64,000 bases of DNA from Paenibacillus sp. FSL R5-0345 (GTDB lineage: Bacteria; Bacillota; Bacilli; Paenibacillales; Paenibacillaceae): NCBI RefSeq assembly GCF_000758585.1, contig NZ_CP009281.1, positions 744,001 through 808,000 of the forward strand, written 5' to 3'. Position 1 is the stretch's first letter. Each line of letters starts with the position of its first letter. Made by a program: the position numbers and the translations under genes. The notes under the pieces are model-generated. The model had not been told where the DNA came from. It ran no database searches and worked only from the letters and a program-made list of their open reading frames with translations. Positions 1 to 8,799 of this stretch are shown here, in pieces.

Positions 1-2
1 TA

Positions 3-155
3 AAAAACTTTGAAATAATATTTCCCCCCATTGAACTCCAAACTCAATTCGCTAACATCATCACCAAAATCGAAGAACAAAAATCCCTCGTTAAACAGGC
101 GATAGACGAAACGCAGTACCTCTTCGATAGCCTAATGAGCGAGTATTTCGAATAA
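3..155 (+). CDS. hsdS: Type I restriction enzyme specificity subunit HsdS, C-terminal end (partial)
   Basis: This is an open reading frame entering from the left edge and stopping at 153-155. The visible 50 residues include PPIELQTQF and end in SLMSEYFE. This is the typical last conserved helix of HsdS subunits (a PP-x-E-x-Q-x-x-F motif followed by a long helix ending in LMxxYF). HsdS carries the DNA-target recognition domains of a type I restriction-modification complex. The complete hsdR 80 bases downstream on the same strand supports the call. HsdM and the rest of HsdS would lie left of the window. The identification rests on a short stretch, so it is good but not certain. Confidence 0.8.
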   Translation, partial: KNFEIIFPPIELQTQFANIITKIEEQKSLVKQAIDETQYLFDSLMSEYFE

Positions 156-235
156 CGAGCTTTAGCTTAGCCTAGTCTAGTCATTTTCTCTTACTCAATT
201 AATCTCCACCACATTCTACCCGTGAGGTGAATCCA

Positions 236-3200
236 ATGCCTGCTAACTTTGAATTCTTACAGGGACAAACGGAATATAAGTTATTTGCTACAGCTTCCAT
301 TGAGGCGGAGAGGGTGCTTGCCACCTCTCCGGCAATGGCGGCGGTAGGTAGCCGCAAGGCTTTTGAGCTTGCTGTGAAATGGGTTTACGCTGCTGATAAC
401 ACCATTACCATGCCGTATAAGGACAATTTGCAGGCGTTGATTCATGAACCAACTTTTAAATTCGCAATGGACAACCAGACTTGGGGCAAGCTTTCCTATA
501 TTATCAAGCTGGGGAACCTTGCGGTACATACGGATAAGGCGATCAGTAGCAGTGATGCAGTGTTGTCACTAGCCGCTTTATTTGAATTCGTGCAGTGGAT
601 TGATTATTGCTATGGTACTAATTATGAAGAGCGCCATTTCGCAGAGAGTAATATCCCTGTAGAGAAGGTAATTCTGGATAAAGCCAGGATCAAAGAGAAA
701 GACAGCTTAATCGAGCAAAAAGAATCTGAGATTGAAGCTCTACGTGCTCAGATCGCGGCGATGAGTGACAAGCTCACCGCAGATAAAGAGCAGCACCAAG
801 AAGAGCGCCATTTTACCCCAGAGGATATTTCGGAGTTCCGCACGCGTAAAAAATACATAGATGTAGACCTGAAGCTACTTGGCTGGACAATCGGCGATGA
901 TGTAAGGGAAGAAGTAGAACTGTACGGGATGCCTAATAATGAAGGCAAAGGATATGCCGACTATGTTCTTTATGGCAAGGATGGCTTGCCTCTGGCAATC
1001 ATTGAAGCTAAGCGCACCTCAAAAGACCCAAAGGTAGGAACTCATCAAGCCAAACTGTATGCAGATTGTCTGGAGCAAATGACTGGCAGACGACCTATGA
1101 TATTCACGACCAACGGATTCGAGACCAATCTGTGGGATGACATTACTTCTCCACAGCGTAAGGTGAGCGGCGTATTCTCCAAGTCAGATCTGCAGAAGCT
1201 GATGAATCGGCGGAAGGAACGCAAGGTTTTGGATGAAGTGGTTATTGATGATAAGATCACAGACCGCTACTACCAGAAGGAAGCGATTCGTGCGGTATGC
1301 GAGAATATTGGGACAGGTCATAGACGATCTTTGCTGGTTATGGCGACTGGCACCGGGAAGACAAGAACAGCCTCCAGTTTAACTGATGTGTTATCCCGTG
1401 GAGGGTACGTGACCAACATCCTATTTCTGGCCGACAGAAAAGCCTTGGTCAAACAAGCGAAGGACGATTTTAAGAACTATCTGCCGGATATGTCTCTTTG
1501 TAATCTGCTTAGCAATAAGGATGACAAGACGGCTCGTATTGTTTTTTCCACTTATCCAACGATGCTGAATTCGATTGATAGGGCTAAGAGCGATGATGGC
1601 AAGCGTTTATTCACTCCCGCCCATTTCGATTTAATTATTGTGGATGAGGCACACCGGAGTATATTTAAGAAATTCCGTACCATTTTTGAATATTTTGATG
1701 GCATTATCGTGGGGCTGACAGCAACTCCCAAGACGGAAGTAGATCGTAATACGTATGATTTCTTCGAGATGGAGAGCGGTGTACCGACCTATGCTTATCC
1801 TTACGAGACGGCTGTTGAGGTAGACCACGTTCTGGTGCCATATCATAATATTGAAGTTACGACGAAGTTTCTGGAGCAGGGCATCACTTATGAGACTCTT
1901 TCCGAGGATGACAAGGCGCGATACGAAGAGGATTTCACAGATGATGATGGCGAGATGCCTGAATTTATTCCCTCTCCAGCAATCAACGAATTTATTTTTA
2001 ATCAGGCAACCGTGGATCGAGTACTGGAGGATTTAATGACCCAGGGGATCAAAGTATCAGGTGGAGACCGACTGGGAAAAACGATTATTTTTGCGCAAAC
2101 CAAACAACACGCACAGTACATCGTAGATCGATTTAATAAACTATACCCTCAGTATAAGGGTGATTTTTCCCAGCGAATTGTATCGGGGGATAATTACACG
2201 CAAAGCTTGATTGATGATTTCAAAATACCCAATAAAAGTCCTTATATCGCCGTAACGGTAGATATGCTGGATACAGGTATAGATGTGCCGGAAATCGTCA
2301 ATCTGGTGTTCTTCAAACGGATTCGTTCCAAAACTAAGTTCTGGCAGATGATTGGCCGGGGGACAAGGCTTCGTAATGATCTGTTTGGAGAGGGAGAGGA
2401 CAAGACACTTTTTGTTATTTTTGATTATTTGGGCAACTTTGAGTTCTTCCGTCAACATAAGGAGGGATTGCAGGGGAATGAAGCCTACAGCTTGTCCGAA
2501 GCTATTTTTGCCAAGCGGGTCCGATTAATTCATCATATGCAGCAGTCTGTTTTTATAGATGAACCCTATCAATTGATTCGTGCTGATTTGATAGAAATAG
2601 TAATTGGACAAATTCAAGCCCTTAATACGGAATTAGTATCTGTAAAAATGCAGCTGCAATACATAGAGAAGTATAAACATAATGCGGCTTTTGTCTGCTT
2701 GCTGGAGCAGGATCAATCTAATCTGATTAAATACCTTGCACCTATTGTCTATATGGATGATGTAGATGAGCATGCCAAACGTTTTGATAATTTGATATAT
2801 GGTTTAATGCTTGCACAGGTTGAGGAATCGCCACAATACAAGAAGAGTAAGAAGCAACTGATAGAGGTAGCTAAAACCCTATTGCAGCGTGCAACCATAC
2901 CGCAGGTTAGAGAAAAACTAACGCTTATTCAAACTATAGGGACGGACGAATTCTGGGATAGCGCTAATATATTGAATTTTGAAAAAGTACGTACGGAGCT
3001 ACGCAGTCTCATTAAATTTATCGTGGATGAAGGCGGCAGGAATCCGATTTATACCAACCTCGCCGATGAGGTTCTTGAAGTCCACGAGGGAAAAGGGATG
3101 TATGAGGCCTATACCTTTGAGGATTATAAGCTAAAGGTCAATCGCTATATTGAGAAGAACCGGGATAATCTTGTGATCCACAAGCTCCGCAATAATATTC

Positions 3201-3583
3201 CGTTAACGGCGCTGGACTATGAAGCCTTGGAGAAAATCTTTACAGGTGAACTAGGCACAGCAGAGGATTATCAGCGAGAATTCAAGGACACCCCGTTTGG
3301 CTTGCTGGTGCGCAAAATTGCCAAGCTGGAATACGAGGCGGCAACGGCTGCTTTTTCGGAATTTATCAATGATCAGTCGCTAAGTCAGGGGCAAATTGTA
3401 TTTGTTAAAAAGGTAATTGATTATATTGTCCAGAACGGCTATATCGATAATGTATCTGAACTGATTAAGCCGCCTTTTGACAAGCCGCAGAGCTTCATCA
3501 AGCTGTTTGACGGGACGAAGCAGCGAAGACTTGTAGAGATGGTTACACAGATTAAAGAGAATGCGGTTAGGATTATTGGGTAA
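236..3583 (+). CDS. hsdR: Type I restriction endonuclease subunit R (HsdR)
   Basis: This is the motor and nuclease subunit of a type I restriction-modification system: it translocates DNA by ATP hydrolysis and cuts unmethylated DNA. An N-terminal DUF4145-like region (about residues 1-130) and a coiled coil (about 140-190) precede the nuclease core, where Asp in YADYVLYG (near 240) and the pair in IIEAKR (near 256) form a PD-(D/E)xK site. Walker A is MATGTGKT (near 370), the helicase motif II is DEAH (near 470), and helicase motif VI-like IGRGTRLR follows. I start at ATG 236 because AGGTGA lies 5 bases upstream; a GTG at 227 is in frame but lies inside that ribosome binding site. It follows hsdS directly, giving the order S-R; the length of about 1115 aa is normal for the family. 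Confidence 0.95.
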   Translation: MPANFEFLQGQTEYKLFATASIEAERVLATSPAMAAVGSRKAFELAVKWVYAADNTITMPYKDNLQALIHEPTFKFAMDNQTWGKLSYIIKLGNLAVHTDKAISSSDAVLSLAALFEFVQWIDYCYGTNYEERHFAESNIPVEKVILDKARIKEKDSLIEQKESEIEALRAQIAAMSDKLTADKEQHQEERHFTPEDISEFRTRKKYIDVDLKLLGWTIGDDVREEVELYGMPNNEGKGYADYVLYGKDGLPLAIIEAKRTSKDPKVGTHQAKLYADCLEQMTGRRPMIFTTNGFETNLWDDITSPQRKVSGVFSKSDLQKLMNRRKERKVLDEVVIDDKITDRYYQKEAIRAVCENIGTGHRRSLLVMATGTGKTRTASSLTDVLSRGGYVTNILFLADRKALVKQAKDDFKNYLPDMSLCNLLSNKDDKTARIVFSTYPTMLNSIDRAKSDDGKRLFTPAHFDLIIVDEAHRSIFKKFRTIFEYFDGIIVGLTATPKTEVDRNTYDFFEMESGVPTYAYPYETAVEVDHVLVPYHNIEVTTKFLEQGITYETLSEDDKARYEEDFTDDDGEMPEFIPSPAINEFIFNQATVDRVLEDLMTQGIKVSGGDRLGKTIIFAQTKQHAQYIVDRFNKLYPQYKGDFSQRIVSGDNYTQSLIDDFKIPNKSPYIAVTVDMLDTGIDVPEIVNLVFFKRIRSKTKFWQMIGRGTRLRNDLFGEGEDKTLFVIFDYLGNFEFFRQHKEGLQGNEAYSLSEAIFAKRVRLIHHMQQSVFIDEPYQLIRADLIEIVIGQIQALNTELVSVKMQLQYIEKYKHNAAFVCLLEQDQSNLIKYLAPIVYMDDVDEHAKRFDNLIYGLMLAQVEESPQYKKSKKQLIEVAKTLLQRATIPQVREKLTLIQTIGTDEFWDSANILNFEKVRTELRSLIKFIVDEGGRNPIYTNLADEVLEVHEGKGMYEAYTFEDYKLKVNRYIEKNRDNLVIHKLRNNIPLTALDYEALEKIFTGELGTAEDYQREFKDTPFGLLVRKIAKLEYEAATAAFSEFINDQSLSQGQIVFVKKVIDYIVQNGYIDNVSELIKPPFDKPQSFIKLFDGTKQRRLVEMVTQIKENAVRIIG

Positions 3584-3632
3584 TGTTAAATTTCATATTA
3601 CTCCGAAACTTAGAGTGGTTATAAAAATAAGT

Positions 3633-3664
3633 GCCAGACCGCAATTTTTGTAGTCTGGCTTTTC
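3633..3664 (+). terminator. Rho-independent terminator after hsdR
   Basis: The stem GCCAGAC/GTCTGGC (3633-3639 with 3653-3659) is followed by a short T run. It lies 50 bases after the hsdR stop and separates the restriction operon from the AT-rich gene that follows. Confidence 0.8.
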
Positions 3665-3702
3665 ATTTGATGGGGTATATAGTATAAGATTTGTTTACAC
3701 AG

Positions 3703-3773
3703 TACCCACGACACATGTGGAGTGCTGTTCACTACTTATAAGGAAGGAACAATTAAATACAAGTACATCGGTG
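3703..3773 (+). repeat. Imperfect direct repeat, left copy, flanking the SEC-C nuclease gene
   Basis: This copy begins TACCCACGACACATGTGG, contains TTCACTAC, and ends ACATCGGTG. The right copy at 6155-6204 has the same blocks in the same order (TACCCA, ACACAT, TTCACTAC, GCATCGGTG) with small gaps. Both lie in non-coding DNA on either side of the gene at 3895-6087. They could be remnants of a duplicated insertion target or a dispersed intergenic repeat; the sequence alone does not decide. Confidence 0.5.
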
Positions 3774-3894
3774 ATTAGAACCTTCCTAAAATGTGGGGGA
3801 TTTTTATTTGATTGCTTAATAAAATAAGTTAAAATTATAAAATTTGGTTAAAAAACTATATTTTTAGATATATCCTTGAAAGGAATGCAATATA

Positions 3895-6087
3895 ATGAGC
3901 GAATTCACTTATGAAGAATTAAAAAAATGTATTAGCGATCAAGATTTGGAATCGAGTGTAAAACAGATTATTGGTCTTTTTATTTTCGATAGTAAAAAGT
4001 TTTATAGGAACTTTATGCTTAGTGGATGTTTAACCGACCCCTTAAGTAGGAAGTTTAGAAAAGAAGAATTGGAGTTTTTCTTTAAGGCTTGCAGATTAGT
4101 AGAGAGAGGTTTTGAAAATGGAGATGGGGAATTTTCTACTGATTTCAAGAACACTTTTATTAAAATTGTAAGTACTATAAATGACATTCACAGGGCGGCA
4201 AAAAGTAATGAAGGCAGGTTATTTAAAAACGATTTTTTGAAATACCCCTTTACTAAACAAATTCAAATGCTGTGTACCTTTATTGAAAGCCAATCTATTT
4301 ATGCTAATAAGAAAATGAGTAGTAAAATTAAAAGTCAAGGTTATTTAACAGGTATGGAACATGAATTACCTGAGACAGAAAAACAGGTTTCTGTTGCTGA
4401 TGTTATGGAAGCGAATTTAGAAATTATGGATACATTGATAAGACTACTCCACTTCAAGGCTACTGGGAAAATTGAAAATCAGGATACTAAGTCTTATCAG
4501 GATATTTCTCCCTATGGTATACCGAGTCTTCAAGAAATAATGTATCTAGCCTTACACAGAGGCTATTTAGATGAATTGTGGTCTAAAGTAAAGTTTAGGG
4601 AGTGGAATTTTACACGATATGAAATTGATAAAGAAGTATATGCTCGTTATTACAGTGCACCAAATACTGATGACTATAAAAAAGAAAGAGTTGCTGTTCA
4701 AAGATATAAGTATAGGGATTATATTAATTATTCTAAAAGAAATGACTTTGAAAAAATGTCGCATAGTATTAAAAAAATTGAACAAAAATCTAACTTCTCC
4801 TTATCATCGCCTTCATCTGTTTTCAAATTAGAGAGGGAAGTTTTTCAACTTGGAGAGCAGGTGATTGAAGTTGCTCTGAATGTATCGAAGCGACAATTAA
4901 ATGAAGATTTAGGCTCACTCGTTGATCACGTAATAATTGGACAAGATAGAAATATTAGTTTGAGTGAATTATACGAGGGTTTTAAATACTTAATGTCATT
5001 AGCGTTTGTATATCGAACAAACTCACATTCTCTTTTTGCAGATGATGACTTTACATACTTAACTCCAATATTTGAATTAAAGGAGTTAGAATCCCATTTT
5101 GCCGAATTATCCGGATTGAGTGAAGAAAAGGCAAAGAAGATAATTGAATTGTTCGTGTTTAGTCCAAAGCCTTTGTTAGATATTTTCTCACAGCCTTTGA
5201 TATACATTGGGGATGAGCGAATTATCTTTACGCCCTACTTAATCATACAAATGAATATGAATCGGATTGTTGGAAGACATCTTTCACACTGGGATATTAA
5301 TATTTCGGCTAAGGGTACTGAACTCGAAAAAGAAATAAAAGAAGTTTTAAGTCTAACGCCTCATTTTTCTGTCAACACCTCAAAAGTTAAGTTTGAGGCA
5401 TACGATGGTAGAGAAGTGGAGTATGATTTGATAGCTACCTTTAAGAATAAGGTTGTATTGATTGAGTTAAAATGTTTGAATCATCCCTTTTCTTCAAAAG
5501 AGATTAAGCAAAGAGAAGATGACATTCTTTATGGTGTCACCCAAGTTAATCGAAGAGCTAACATACTAATCAAGCAATGGGACAAAGTTCAGGAGTATAT
5601 GAATATTCCCTTACCTAAATCACCAATTGTAGCGGACGATGTAATAAAAATAGTTTGTACTAATATTTTTGATTTTACGGGAAGAATAGAATCAGGTGTA
5701 TACATAACGGATGTTTCGTCATTTCTTAAGTTCTTTTTAGATCCGAAAGTGGAAGAGATTAAAGTAGAAGCAGGGTCACGAGAAGTAATTAGTCAGCAGA
5801 ATCTATGGATTGGTGAGCCTAAGATAGAAGACCTTATCAGTTATTTAAAATGCCCTATAACAATAGAGGGATTAATGAGTAAGTTGACTGAAGTTCCAAG
5901 ACAAAACGTTATTATTAATGAGGATGACCCTCATCTAGCGTTTCAGGATTTTGTATTGAATGAAAACCCTTTTGACTTTGCTGCTTTAAGTAAATCTAAA
6001 GGGAGCTATTTAGGAGAAAAAGTTGGTAGAAATCAACCCTGTCCTTGTGGTAGCGGTAAGAAATTCAAAAAATGTCATGGCCAATAA
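3895..6087 (+). CDS. Predicted PD-(D/E)xK-type nuclease with C-terminal SEC-C zinc motif
   Basis: This is a 730-aa protein of unknown exact function. Most of its length is a helical region I do not recognise. Around residues 505-530 the segment with EYDLIATF followed by VVLIELKC fits the Asp...Glu-x-Lys core of PD-(D/E)xK nucleases, with a downstream TQVNRRA that could supply the conserved Gln. The last 20 residues hold a classic SEC-C motif (CPCGSGKKFKKCH), which binds zinc and is often found at the C-terminus of nucleic-acid or chaperone-linked proteins. Base composition is clearly more AT-rich than hsdR upstream, suggesting transfer. AAAGGAATG lies just upstream of ATG 3895. It lies between a type I restriction operon and a recombinase remnant, so a defence role is plausible but unproven. 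Confidence 0.7.
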   Translation: MSEFTYEELKKCISDQDLESSVKQIIGLFIFDSKKFYRNFMLSGCLTDPLSRKFRKEELEFFFKACRLVERGFENGDGEFSTDFKNTFIKIVSTINDIHRAAKSNEGRLFKNDFLKYPFTKQIQMLCTFIESQSIYANKKMSSKIKSQGYLTGMEHELPETEKQVSVADVMEANLEIMDTLIRLLHFKATGKIENQDTKSYQDISPYGIPSLQEIMYLALHRGYLDELWSKVKFREWNFTRYEIDKEVYARYYSAPNTDDYKKERVAVQRYKYRDYINYSKRNDFEKMSHSIKKIEQKSNFSLSSPSSVFKLEREVFQLGEQVIEVALNVSKRQLNEDLGSLVDHVIIGQDRNISLSELYEGFKYLMSLAFVYRTNSHSLFADDDFTYLTPIFELKELESHFAELSGLSEEKAKKIIELFVFSPKPLLDIFSQPLIYIGDERIIFTPYLIIQMNMNRIVGRHLSHWDINISAKGTELEKEIKEVLSLTPHFSVNTSKVKFEAYDGREVEYDLIATFKNKVVLIELKCLNHPFSSKEIKQREDDILYGVTQVNRRANILIKQWDKVQEYMNIPLPKSPIVADDVIKIVCTNIFDFTGRIESGVYITDVSSFLKFFLDPKVEEIKVEAGSREVISQQNLWIGEPKIEDLISYLKCPITIEGLMSKLTEVPRQNVIINEDDPHLAFQDFVLNENPFDFAALSKSKGSYLGEKVGRNQPCPCGSGKKFKKCHGQ

Positions 6088-6154
6088 ATAAAGATGTCAA
6101 CACCAAAAGTTCATTGAGAGAAGTTTGTTAATTATGGCAGATCAAATAGCACTC

Positions 6155-6204
6155 TACCCAACACATATGTGCTATTCACTACAAATGATTGAATTGCATC
6201 GGTG
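6155..6204 (+). repeat. Imperfect direct repeat, right copy, flanking the SEC-C nuclease gene
   Basis: This is the partner of the repeat at 3703-3773. It shares TACCCA, ACACAT, TTCACTAC and CATCGGTG in order, with a shorter middle. It runs directly into the terminator that follows the nuclease gene. Confidence 0.5.
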
Positions 6205-6206
6205 TT

Positions 6207-6235
6207 ATAGCTCCTCAAATGAGGGGCTATTTTTC
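6207..6235 (+). terminator. Rho-independent terminator after the SEC-C nuclease gene
   Basis: A 10-bp stem (6207-6216 with 6221-6230, one G-U pair), a tight AAAT loop and TTTT follow. It ends the transcript of the 3895-6087 gene. Confidence 0.8.
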
Positions 6236-6250
6236 ATATAAGAAGAAAAT

Positions 6251-6272
6251 TTATACTTAATTTTAAGTATAA
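6251..6272. promoter_or_regulatory. Perfect 10-bp inverted repeat, possible operator
   Basis: TTATACTTAA, two T bases, then TTAAGTATAA make an exact dyad. It has no T run and so is not a terminator. It lies 17 bases upstream of the ATG of the decayed ORF at 6289, where an operator or recombination site could sit. Confidence 0.35.
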
Positions 6273-6288
6273 ATTGGGCGGTTTTGTT

Positions 6289-6536
6289 ATGGAAAAACCA
6301 GATTTAAAACACGAAGCAAAAATTATTACCACATTAGAAGGCTTTCAGTCTTTACAGGCAAGTAGTAGAACAGGGGGAAGTGCCGTTTGATTGAAGAAAG
6401 AACTCAAGCAGTTCATGAGGTTAGATGAACTGACTAATGAGACGGTGCAAGTTTTATTGATAAGATTGAAGTTCAAGCGGATGGTTAGGTAAACATTTAT
6501 TACAAGTTTACCGCCACGCTCTTCTTACGGCTTTAA
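6289..6536 (+). pseudogene. Decayed C-terminal tail of a serine site-specific recombinase (DUF4368-like)
   Basis: From ATG 6289 the frame reads 33 residues and hits TGA (6388-6390). The same frame then continues with LKQFMRLDELTNETVQVL. A shift of one base near 6456 gives IDKIEVQADG, a TAG stop, then VNIYYKF. The joined string is the signature of the DUF4368 tail of large serine recombinases (an LTxExxxxLIDKIEV...Gx-x-I.IYYKF pattern). Two stops and a frameshift make it non-functional. It marks a past integrative element here. From 6537 to 6922 I see no gene or structure I can support; a short open stretch containing SSHLEYVAML is unrecognised. Confidence 0.65.
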
Positions 6537-6922
6537 TTACAGTGACAGACACTCAAGTCATCTGGAGTACGTTGCGATGTTGGAGATTCTCTTGAGAATC
6601 AATGTTGAAATTCCTCTTATAAATAGGATGTTAGAGGTGTTCTATTAAGATGATGGGAAAGGAATTCAACTTTTATAGAAGTTAAATAATCATGTCATTT
6701 ACTTTAAAAGATGAACTGCTCGATTTGTTTTAATTCTTCTCCTTTTTAAGTCGCTGTTACTTTTACCGGATTCTGAATTTTGTTAAGGTTTAGTGATGTA
6801 GTAGGTAACGGATTTTAATCTTGCTATTATTATAATTGAAATGGACATTGTTTTTGTTTGGAGAAATCAGCATAAATTGCCGACCTACATTAAATTAGAC
6901 TTCTTTTTCACAGAGTTATCTC

Positions 6923-7171
6923 TCACTCACTCTCCCCCAGCAACTCCCCAACAGAAGTATCCAGCGCTTTCGCAATGGCAACCACCTCATAATCCTGCAC
7001 AAGTCTATGTTGACCTTCCAATCGAGATAAACTGGTTGGGCTGATGTCTAAACCGAAAGTTTGCAACTTGGCGAGGAAGTCTTTTTGCTTCATTTGCTTA
7101 GCTTTTCGAATAGCTATAACTCGGGTCCCTATGATGTTTTTGTCACCTGGGGGCTCTTTTCGATGTCTCAT
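6923..7171 (-). CDS. Small XRE-family helix-turn-helix regulator
   Basis: This 82-aa protein is almost entirely one Cro/C1-type DNA-binding domain. The region MKQKDFLAKLQTFGLDISP followed by TSLSRLEGQ is the helix-turn-helix with its recognition helix, and the C-terminal IAKALDTSVGELLG is the usual last helix. No other domain is present, so it likely acts as a dimeric repressor. GAGGTGA lies about 9 bases before the ATG on the minus strand. It is divergent from the Spo0E-like gene at 7323, and the 150-base gap between them holds both promoters. Such stand-alone regulators are common in mobile or defence regions. Its target is unknown. Confidence 0.85.
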   Translation of the reverse strand: MRHRKEPPGDKNIIGTRVIAIRKAKQMKQKDFLAKLQTFGLDISPTSLSRLEGQHRLVQDYEVVAIAKALDTSVGELLGESE

Positions 7172-7322
7172 TTCCGTGTCACCTCACAATTTAACCAAAT
7201 TGTATGCGAGGTAAAGGTTGTTTTAATGCGAATATCGAACTAAAATAAAATAAACCGATAAACGCATTAAAGTCTCTGCACATCGTCTATAGACATAGCT
7301 TTTCCAGGAAGGTGGGGGTGCA

Positions 7323-7820
7323 ATGCAACATCTGAAGCGCAAATATGAGGAGGAAAAGCGAAAGCTGAATGTACTCGGACAGAAATCACTGGAGCAGGGA
7401 ATTCCGTTAAGCAGCAATGAAGCGGTTCAGGCTCAGAGTCGTAAGGTTGACGAACTCATTAATCGGATGTACCAAGAAAAAAACGGACATGCAGCATCAT
7501 TTCGTTTGAGTTTCTATCTTGGAGGGGATATGTTGAGCTTTCCTGCATGGTTTTTACAGACGATTCAAGGTCGATTGGATGAGGTGACCGCACAGATTGA
7601 ACATCAATCCGAGCCTAGGCATGTTTTTGAAGAAGAGCGCAAAGCTTTTCAAGCGTTGTTTGACTCCATGGACATTGCAGGTATGCCAGAGTTTGAGTAC
7701 TGGGAGGATAAGCTTCAATTGAAGCAAGCCATTCTTTATGAACGTCTATATCTACAAGGACTAAAGGATGGCATGCAGCTTGCAAATGCCTTTAATGCCC
7801 CTTCAGTTCTCACGGACTAA
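7323..7820 (+). CDS. Spo0E-like aspartyl-phosphate phosphatase family protein
   Basis: The first 50 residues look like a Spo0E domain: two helices, the second with the pattern AQSRKVDELINRMY, close to the family SQ-x-x-D-x-L-I signature that removes phosphate from Spo0A~P and so delays sporulation. The following 110 residues, including a charged helical part, are longer than in Bacillus Spo0E (about 85 aa) and are not recognised. AAGGTGGGGGT precedes the ATG. The gene is alone and ends at a terminator (7894-7919). The family call rests on the N-terminal motif only; the lead Ser of the motif is preserved but spacing is slightly unusual. Confidence 0.55.
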   Translation: MQHLKRKYEEEKRKLNVLGQKSLEQGIPLSSNEAVQAQSRKVDELINRMYQEKNGHAASFRLSFYLGGDMLSFPAWFLQTIQGRLDEVTAQIEHQSEPRHVFEEERKAFQALFDSMDIAGMPEFEYWEDKLQLKQAILYERLYLQGLKDGMQLANAFNAPSVLTD

Positions 7821-7893
7821 GACATGCCCTGTTGCTGCCGGAAAAGCACATAGGGATCGGAACCATAGGGGATAAACGCATACTTTATTTTCG

Positions 7894-7919
7894 GACTGTC
7901 CATGCGATAGTCTTTTTTT
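7894..7919 (+). terminator. Rho-independent terminator
   Basis: The stem GACTGTC/GATAGTC (one G-U pair) with a CATGC loop is followed by seven T bases. It terminates the Spo0E-like gene. Confidence 0.75.
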
Positions 7920-8066
7920 GTATATATGTTTGGAATTTTTGTTTTTTTCGATGCTGTTCATCCAAAAAGTGAGCAAACTTCCATTCATAATCTGAATAAA
8001 GGTAAACCTTCCCATATTGTCGAATAACCATACATATTGTAAATCTATATCAGATGAGGTTTTGCT

Positions 8067-8753
8067 ATGTTTAAAGCGCTATTGTCTCTCTTTAAAAAAT
8101 CCGACACTAAGCCACCACAGGCAGTGCGTAAGTCACAAACTCCCAAGTCGAAACCGAAGGTTGCTTCCACACGAATTGGAGAGTTAGGTGAGCATAAAAT
8201 CAATATTCAACTCGACCAGCTACCTAAGGAGTGTAAATCGTTAAGCGATCTAATGCTCCCTAATCCCAAGTCTCGAACAGGTTACACCCAGATTGATCAC
8301 ATCGTTATCTCCCCGTATTGCATATTTGTCATTGAGACGAAAAACTACAATGGAGAAATTAAAGGTGGGCGAACGGATCAACAATGGTCAGTGAGCAACC
8401 GTTACAAGCTGTATAATCCGCTGAAGCAAAACTATGGACATATTAAGGCTATCGAGAGCCTGATACAAGGTAAAGCTACAGTGAAATTTATCTCTATAGT
8501 TTCATTTACGATGAGATGTCGGTTCAGTATTGATCCGGAGCTTCGGAAAATCCACTCAGACGAACTGGTTGTCTATGATGTGGAACTAAGTGAGTTTATC
8601 TCTAGGAAGCTGATCAGTTTAAAAACAGGAACTCCTGAACCTTCTATCTCTCCGGCGCAAATACAAACGATTTATGAGCATTTGCTTCAGGCCAACATAA
8701 CCGATGCGGAGATTCGCAAGCTTCACGTACAGAGAATAAAGCAAAAAAACTAG
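8067..8753 (+). CDS. NERD-domain (nuclease-related) protein
   Basis: This 228-aa protein has a basic, Lys-rich N-terminus (about residues 1-40) followed by a NERD domain at about 42-155. Visible motifs are IGELGEHKINIQL, the Asp in TQIDHIVISPY, and the pair in FVIETKNYNGEI, together the Asp...Glu-x-Lys arrangement of PD-(D/E)xK enzymes. NERD proteins are presumed DNA-processing nucleases and recur beside helicases or restriction genes. The gene stands 46 bases upstream of the McrB-like gene on the same strand with no terminator between, so the three genes 8067-13378 are likely one operon. AUG at 8067 is preceded by GATGAGG. Catalytic activity is inferred, not shown. Confidence 0.8.
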   Translation: MFKALLSLFKKSDTKPPQAVRKSQTPKSKPKVASTRIGELGEHKINIQLDQLPKECKSLSDLMLPNPKSRTGYTQIDHIVISPYCIFVIETKNYNGEIKGGRTDQQWSVSNRYKLYNPLKQNYGHIKAIESLIQGKATVKFISIVSFTMRCRFSIDPELRKIHSDELVVYDVELSEFISRKLISLKTGTPEPSISPAQIQTIYEHLLQANITDAEIRKLHVQRIKQKN

Positions 8754-8799
8754 AAGTACCTATGAGTTACCTATCATTGTACTAAGGGAGTTAACATAA

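Noticed and set aside
227-235. GTG at 227 as the HsdR start
   Set aside because: It is inside the sequence that serves as ribosome binding site (AGGTGA at 225-230) for ATG 236.
6541-6650. Short open stretch with SSHLEYVAML as a gene fragment
   Set aside because: About 35 residues without a start and with no recognised family.
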